A stretch of DNA of 64,000 bases, taken from the NCBI RefSeq assembly GCF_036898095.1, contig NC_090739.1, positions 57,307,590 through 57,371,589 of the forward strand. Direction: 5' to 3'. Origin of the DNA: Palaemon carinicauda. Lineage: Eukaryota; Arthropoda; Malacostraca; Decapoda; Palaemonidae. This document shows, piece by piece, positions 58,809-64,000 of the stretch (the stretch's first letter is position 1; each line of letters opens with the position of its first letter). The notes under the pieces are model-generated. The model did no database searches, was not told where the DNA came from, and worked only from the letters and a program-made list of their open reading frames with translations. The position numbers and the translations under genes were made by a program.

Positions 58809-59720
58809 ATTTCCCCATTAACGTCCAGAACTTTTTCTTGCACCCTCCGCATACAGCCAATTACCTCTCATGTTCCACATTCTGATCTAAATCCAATTTG
58901 GTCCTTTCTAATATAGTCTTCAGTTCACCCTTTTAACCTTCCTGCTAATATGCTAAGCATTATTTTGATGCATGACTAATCAAGCATTGTTTTATGTTCT
59001 GAAAACGTTACTGTTTTTTGTTTCTTAAGGAAAACAATCATGGAGATGTTTGTGTGATCTTCTGGCCAGCCTCCATTCCTATAAATCATGTGGCATAATA
59101 GCTTCAGTTTTTCCTTGGCATCTCTCACTAGACTTTGTAAAAACTTTGCTGGAATCATTAGGTCGGGGAGCTTTACTATTTTTTTTATCCTTTATAGCAG
59201 CTGTGATTTTTCTGTCTACTTCCTCCTCTTCTTCTATTTCTGTATCAGAAGGTTTGCTCTCTTTATCATATAGGTCTTCAACGTGTTACATTATCTTTAC
59301 CTTATATCTTTGGGATTTTTTTTGCTTTTCTCCATTTTCCCTTCTATTCCAATGCTTCTTATTCCTCCTCTTCAATTGTTATTAAATTCTTTAACTTTTT
59401 TTTTTACATTAGATTTAGTTTTCTTCTTATCTTAAGATCTTCTACCTCTTTGAGGTTTTCGGTAAGATCGATTTCCCTTGCCTTGTCCATTTCCCTCCTT
59501 AGATCATTGTTCAACTTTTAATAGTTCCTATATCCAACTTTTGTACCTGAATGTTTCCATTTGCTCCTTTCATCTATTTTCTTAGGTATTTCTACTGTGA
59601 TCTATGGTTTTTTTGGGGTTCTCTCTTTTGATTTCCAATGTTTGCTTATGCACTCTTCTTTATTGCCTTGCTTAGTCTACCTCATCTTTCATCACTTGTC
59701 ATTTCAGCATCATTTACATT

Positions 59721-60435
59721 TCCGTAATTCTGAATATGCTTTTTGACCTTATCAGCATATACTTCTTTTTGTTCCCTTTTCAGTTTTTCTGTAAAGAAAA
59801 CAAAAGGAATTATATGATGAAAACACTGACGAGCATATTCAGATGATACAGATACAAAAACTAAAGACGAGCTAAAGTATGACTAGCTTATTAATTAAGA
59901 TCTGGGACTTGTCACTACTGCTGTCACTGGGCTTAGGAGGGTGAGTGATTAGTTCAAGGATTAGCTTTACTTCCTGGAAGGGAATGGAAGGTGTTAAAAC
60001 AGTTCCCATTGTAAGACAAGAAGAGAGCCCCTTGCCAGATGTTGCACATCCATAGGGTTTAGGGGATATAATCCTTCCTGGAACAGACATTGCAGGTATT
60101 CTTGTTAGGGACAAAAACTGGCATTTGTCACTCCTTTATATCATTATGTTGGTTGCCATGTGGCATTTTGTCCTCTCTTTGGCACTAGCATGGGATACCT
60201 TCGCATAGAGAGATGTGTCAATCTTGGTGTCATGGTCTTATGATGTCTTGCAACCTGCGAAATTTCAAGCCAGAAATCCTTTAGAGGCATGGGGTTCTCT
60301 TTCAAGGCCTTTTAGTCATTGTTATACAGTAACCATGTTGGTCAAGGATGCAAGTATAGAGCTAGATGTACCATTATCCTGCCTGCAAAGGAATCTTGCA
60401 GAGGCAAGTCCAATTTTTTAATACAACTCATCTTC

Positions 60436-60436
<1 letters not shown>
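59721..60436. other. Unassigned region
   Basis: The minus frame 60114-59872 (80 residues, 'MSVPGRIISPKPYGCATSGKG', in part) looks like genuine coding-style sequence, rich in Pro, Ser and Gly, but I cannot name it. It may be part of another repeat family. The plus frame 60215-60421 has no motif. Confidence 0.4.
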
Positions 60437-60508
<72 letters not shown>

Positions 60509-60513
60509 GTATA

Positions 60514-60591
<78 letters not shown>
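60437..60591. repeat. (AT)n array
   Basis: 150 bases of AT units with a few AC/GT interruptions near the middle. ORFs of Tyr/Ile repeats are artefacts. Confidence 0.95.
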
Positions 60592-60592
<1 letters not shown>

Positions 60593-60596
60593 TAGA

Positions 60597-61288
60597 CTCC
60601 TTTAAGGGAGGACTGGAACGTCCCCTGCTCGGGGTTTTTAACTTGAGTCTGAAAGATTAACTTGAGTCTGGACTAAAATTACTTCTAGAAGGGCTAGAAA
60701 CACGTTCTCTGGATCAAAATGGGGGTTTTTGAGGATGGTGAGTTCAATAGTAACATTTTCAACACCACCTGGGGTCATCTTCAAGGTCTAAAGGTCATTT
60801 ATCAAGGTCAAATTTGTGAAATTTGGTCATTTTTGCTCGTTTTTTGTGTGTAACTCATAAATGGTGAGAGATAGCTGATTATAATATGAGGCAAGTCTGC
60901 AGAGCTGTCCGAATTTAATATATATTGTCATATATCGTCCTTCAAGAAAGGACTGGAACGTCCCCTGATCGGGGTTTTTAACTTGAGTCTGAAGGATTAA
61001 CTTGAGTCCTGGACTAAAATGACTTCTAAGAAGGGCTAGAAACACGTTCTCTGAGTCAAAATGGGGGTTTTTGAGGACGGTGAGTTCAAAAGTGACATTT
61101 TCAACACCACCTGGGGTCATCTTCATCATCTTCAAGGTCAAAAGGTCATATTTCAAGGTAAAAATAGTGAATTTTGGTAATTTTTACTCGTTTTTGTGTG
61201 TAACTTATAGATGGTGAGGGATGGCTGATTATAATAAGAGGCAAGTCTGTAGTTCTGTCCAAATTTAATATATATTGTCAAATATTGT
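60597..61288. repeat. Tandem duplication of a ~345-bp block beside the transposase
   Basis: Copies at 60597-60936 and 60937-61288 share nearly the whole sequence ('ggactggaacgtcccctg', 'ggggtttttaacttgagtctga', 'gggctagaaacacgttctct', 'aacaccacctggggtcatc', 'aatttaatatatattgtca'). The second has an extra 'atcttc' and other small indels. It lies on the 3' side of the transposase ORF and may be the subterminal region of that transposon. Confidence 0.85.
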
Positions 61289-61407
61289 ATTACTCAAACA
61301 TTCCAAACAAGCCCTAAAACAACGAAACACTAAAATAAGAAATAAAGAACGGTATTTCTCATCACAACAAAACTCAAAGACATTAACATTTGATTAGATG
61401 AACATCG

Positions 61408-63504
61408 CTAGATGGAGAGCTTTTCTTGCCTCCTGAGGCATCTCACAGCTTTTTCTTTGTCACTTACATTGAGAACCTGAGCTTTCAATAGAATGTTGGC
61501 TAAAGTCGTACATGCTGCATTATTAGTAGCTAAAGGTGCATCTACAAAAGATAACAATTCAGCAAAATGAAAGCGGCAATGCATTTTAGTCATGGCATGC
61601 AAATTATAGGCATTATGTACAAAAAAGACAGTTGAAATAGTTGGCACACTCAGTCCACCTCTATTCAAATGATCTAAGAACTCAGATGACACCTCGTTAC
61701 CATCTTCATCATCCATGATATCCTCCATACTAGTGCTATTACAATATTTATGAACAAGGTATCCAGCCAAATATACAACTTTATGCTTAAGGTTATCAGC
61801 AGACCTCAAGAGCTCCCGAGTGTCTTGAGGAGTGATCTCGTCAATGAGTTCACTTTGCTCATCTGGATTTATGGAAGAAGTACAATTCTTGTCGCAATCA
61901 AGCACACGAGAACTAGATTCTGGCATAATGTCATGCTTTAGAAGTGTCTGCAAATTTGTAACTTTTGCTGCAGCCATAATGTCAACTACATCAATGTAGA
62001 AGTTTCCACCACTTCTTTGCCTGGCTTGACCGAAAAACTTTTCCAAGGCTTCATCCGCGAATATAGCAGGAAGAACGTAGTCAAAGTCTTTCTCTGCCAG
62101 AAGCAATTTGGCAGCAGTCAAATTATTACGTGTAGACACAATGAATGCTTCAGCAGTTTGCTTAGTTAACTTCAGCTTACGACCACTACCTCCTTGCCAT
62201 GTGCAGGTCGATATAATTTGGCAGGCGTCCTCCAACTTAGTGAAAGATGTACAGTCTGCTGTCCAAGGCTGTCTGGATTCGTCACGTAGATGTCTAGCTG
62301 AGAAACGGTCTTTCACATTCATCATCTTGAACCACTCACTCATTGTCTGGGTGAGAATGATGGTGCCTTCGCTGATGCCCAATGAATCCTTGAAGGTCTT
62401 TAAGGCAGCGACAGTCTTGTCATTGAACACCTGACATACTAAGGGTACGCTCTGGCGTTGAAGGGGTTTTGGGAAAACAGCGGTGTGCGTCAGCTTGGTT
62501 AAGCGAATAGGAGTAGCTCGGTCGATCTCATAAAGCTTCCGAATATCACTCCAGTAAGCTTTGTACTCATTGCCATGTACAAGAAATGAGAGTGTCTGGC
62601 CATCAACAGTAATCCAGTTGTTACGAACATTTTTGAAGATGTGCACGTAGTCGTACACTAAGAACATAGATTGCTCTTGAATGGATAGCACTTGACAACT
62701 TCCAGGTCCTCCAAGTTTCGAATAAACACTGCGATTGGTATTGCAATTGTCACATATCAAAGAAATCACAGTACCGCCAGTACCAACTACAGCTGAGGCA
62801 GCTTCAGTAAGAAGTTCACTCAGCTTATCGGCAGCTAGCTTTTTGCAGGGTAAAACGCGTAGAATATGGCGTGGACCACCATAATGGCAGGCAACTTCAA
62901 CAACCATAGCATGTGAAGCAAGCATTTCATGGTCACTACCCGCTGCAACGTTTTGAGCATATCCTAGAACATGTCCTCCAGAAAATCGCAATGTCTCGAT
63001 CAGCTTTACTTCATCAAACATTAGATTCACCAAACGCTGCTGCGGCTTAAGCTGGTCGAATAACGTTTTGAGGTTGGAGTCCTGCAGACTACTATAAAGC
63101 ACCTCTTTTATCTTTTTTGTTGATGGTAGAATGATTAAGCCAGATCGACGAATCATTTTGTATGCACTGGGTGATATGTTGTGAAGCTGCATTGCGAATA
63201 TCAGAGTGTCGGTATGAAATCGACGACCATCAGGAGGTTTGAACACAAGCCGCAGCTGTGACAGAATGAAGGTTAAATGAGGAAGCTCGTGTGCCTCAGT
63301 CATTTTGCAGAGCTGACTTATTATGTACTGAAGACTTTCCTGGCTTGTGTACTCATAGGTGTTTACCTGTTCAGCTATGGATCTAATCTGGGACCATTCT
63401 GAGAGCAAGCTGTTCTTTTGCAAAGGAAAAAGTCGTTTAGGCACCTCAATGCCATCTTTCTCAACTCTATTCAAGAATAGGAATCCAAAAGGTGAGTTGA
63501 CTTG
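61408..63504 (-). pseudogene. P-element-like transposase, catalytic part
   Basis: The frame is open for about 698 codons after a single TAA. The 688-residue part starts at a TTG, so there is no real start here and it continues the THAP frame. It has an RNase H-like fold pattern with Asp154 ('LMFDEVKL'), Asp242 ('ICDNCNTNRS'), the 'YDYVHIFKNVRNNW' segment (274-287), a long insertion domain, and 'DEALEKFFGQARQRSGG' (474-490), the acidic residue region typical of P elements and THAP9. The length fits this family. No other stop is present, so decay is slight. Confidence 0.85.
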
Positions 63505-63996
63505 TTATAGATGAAAGAACTGCTTGACAGTTTGTCCAGTAGCGTCAGTTCTTGATAGGTAGAGATCTTTCTGGTCTTTTATGACGTTAAAACCAGGAAA
63601 ATAGGAGCTAATTTTGGCACGAAATTGGTCGAAATCTCGGATTTTGTCTGCAGCCTCAGCAGCTGCATGCACCTTTTTAGCTCTTGATTGTGATGTAGAA
63701 GATGATGTTGGGCGTGGGGTTGAGGTAACCTGCTTCAAAGCTGATTTTGGTATTCCAGGAAATATTGATGGAGGTTGTTTGGGTCGCTTGCCACCCTTAA
63801 CTGACACCCATTCACAATTGAAATGTGTCTCACAAATATATATCTCCTTCAAGCGTCTCAAGCTTTCTTTCTCATTCGGCATTGGCAATATCCATCTCTC
63901 CCTCTCCTCAGGATCTTTTGGGAAGGATATGACTTTTACATAAGGTGTCCCATCATAGTTCCCTTTACAACCAAAGCAGCTACAGTGACGTGGCAT
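63505..63996 (-). CDS. THAP zinc finger, N-terminus of the P-like transposase
   Basis: This 163-residue frame starts MPRHCSCFGC. The C2CH pattern is Cys5-x4-Cys10 ... Cys55-x2-His58 ('ICETHF'), with conserved Trp35 and a proline-rich AVPTF-box-like 'PPSIFPGIP'. A Ser/Thr linker follows. THAP fingers bind the transposon ends. The stop (TAA, 63505-63507) is in the same phase as the catalytic frame, 30 bases before its first listed codon. It may be a nonsense mutation or lie within a small unspliced intron; I see no convincing splice sites. The element's 5' end lies beyond the window. Confidence 0.85.
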   Translation of the reverse strand: MPRHCSCFGCKGNYDGTPYVKVISFPKDPEERERWILPMPNEKESLRRLKEIYICETHFNCEWVSVKGGKRPKQPPSIFPGIPKSALKQVTSTPRPTSSSTSQSRAKKVHAAAEAADKIRDFDQFRAKISSYFPGFNVIKDQKDLYLSRTDATGQTVKQFFHL

Positions 63997-64000
63997 ATTG

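Larger units (their letters stand above)
56890..59720 (-). mobile_element. LINE copy F (minus strand), split by LINE G
   Basis: The right piece (59720-58809) gives the N-terminal linker ('WKHSGTKVGYRNY', 'LRREMDKAREID') and RT start ('IPAKFLQSLVRDAKEKLKLLCHMIYRNGGWPED' region, 59158-58976). The left piece (57925-56890) gives the rest of RT ('WRDRRLIKNL', frame-shifted 'VGGGEI') and the C-terminal domain ('RRILRGDGLLKDMIEGK', 'GRKRKSMLDDLKEG'). Frameshifts are frequent. Confidence 0.76.

Overview
The window looks like intergenic or heterochromatin-like DNA from an arthropod, most likely a decapod crustacean such as a shrimp, prawn or crab. The evidence is a very high load of (AT)n, (GA)n/(CT)n and (TAA)n microsatellites, together with several retroelement families whose sequence style I associate with decapods. 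The decapod call is recognition from memory, not a search result. I find no intact host gene, no structural RNA gene and no CRISPR array. Almost everything that can be explained is a transposable element, usually nested inside another one.

Left part (1-20010). A degenerate satellite of about 165 bp per unit once ran through here and survives in three blocks (about 1400-2115, 7061-8595, 19353-20010). It is split by a 4.9 kb LTR retrotransposon (2116-7060) that keeps gag-like and integrase-tail-like coding but has lost reverse transcriptase. It is split again by a stack: a LINE fragment, a Ty3/gypsy element with 110-bp LTRs inserted in that LINE on the minus strand (8621-14051, target duplication GTCTT), and a Penelope-like element with an inverted partial copy and pseudo-LTRs (14758-19267) lying in the LINE's TAA tail.

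Middle (20011-33950). A deleted LTR element (23129-25196, target duplication TTCAT) sits inside a decayed copy of a multi-copy invertebrate protein family (about 22430-27350). After it come nearly 1 kb of evolving 7-bp tandem repeats (27540-28497), another LINE, the 3' end of an RTE-type LINE, and long (AT)n arrays.

Right part (33954-64000). One old RTE-type LINE (33954-43053, plus strand) can be followed through three later insertions: a LINE with a textbook 5' inversion (34913-37201), a minus-strand LINE with a hexamer tail (38130-41274) and a LINE with an ATT tail (41542-42971). Next come a second Penelope-like copy, a gypsy LTR element inserted in a LINE tail (44837-47469), a LINE carrying a tRNA-derived SINE (49815-52030), about 5 kb with nothing recognised, and a LINE within a LINE (56890-59720). 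At the right edge is a nearly intact minus-strand THAP/P-element-like transposase (61408-63996), split by a single in-frame stop, with a duplicated 345-bp block beside it. The window is therefore a readable record of successive insertions rather than a set of cooperating genes. The P-like transposase is the best-preserved coding region.
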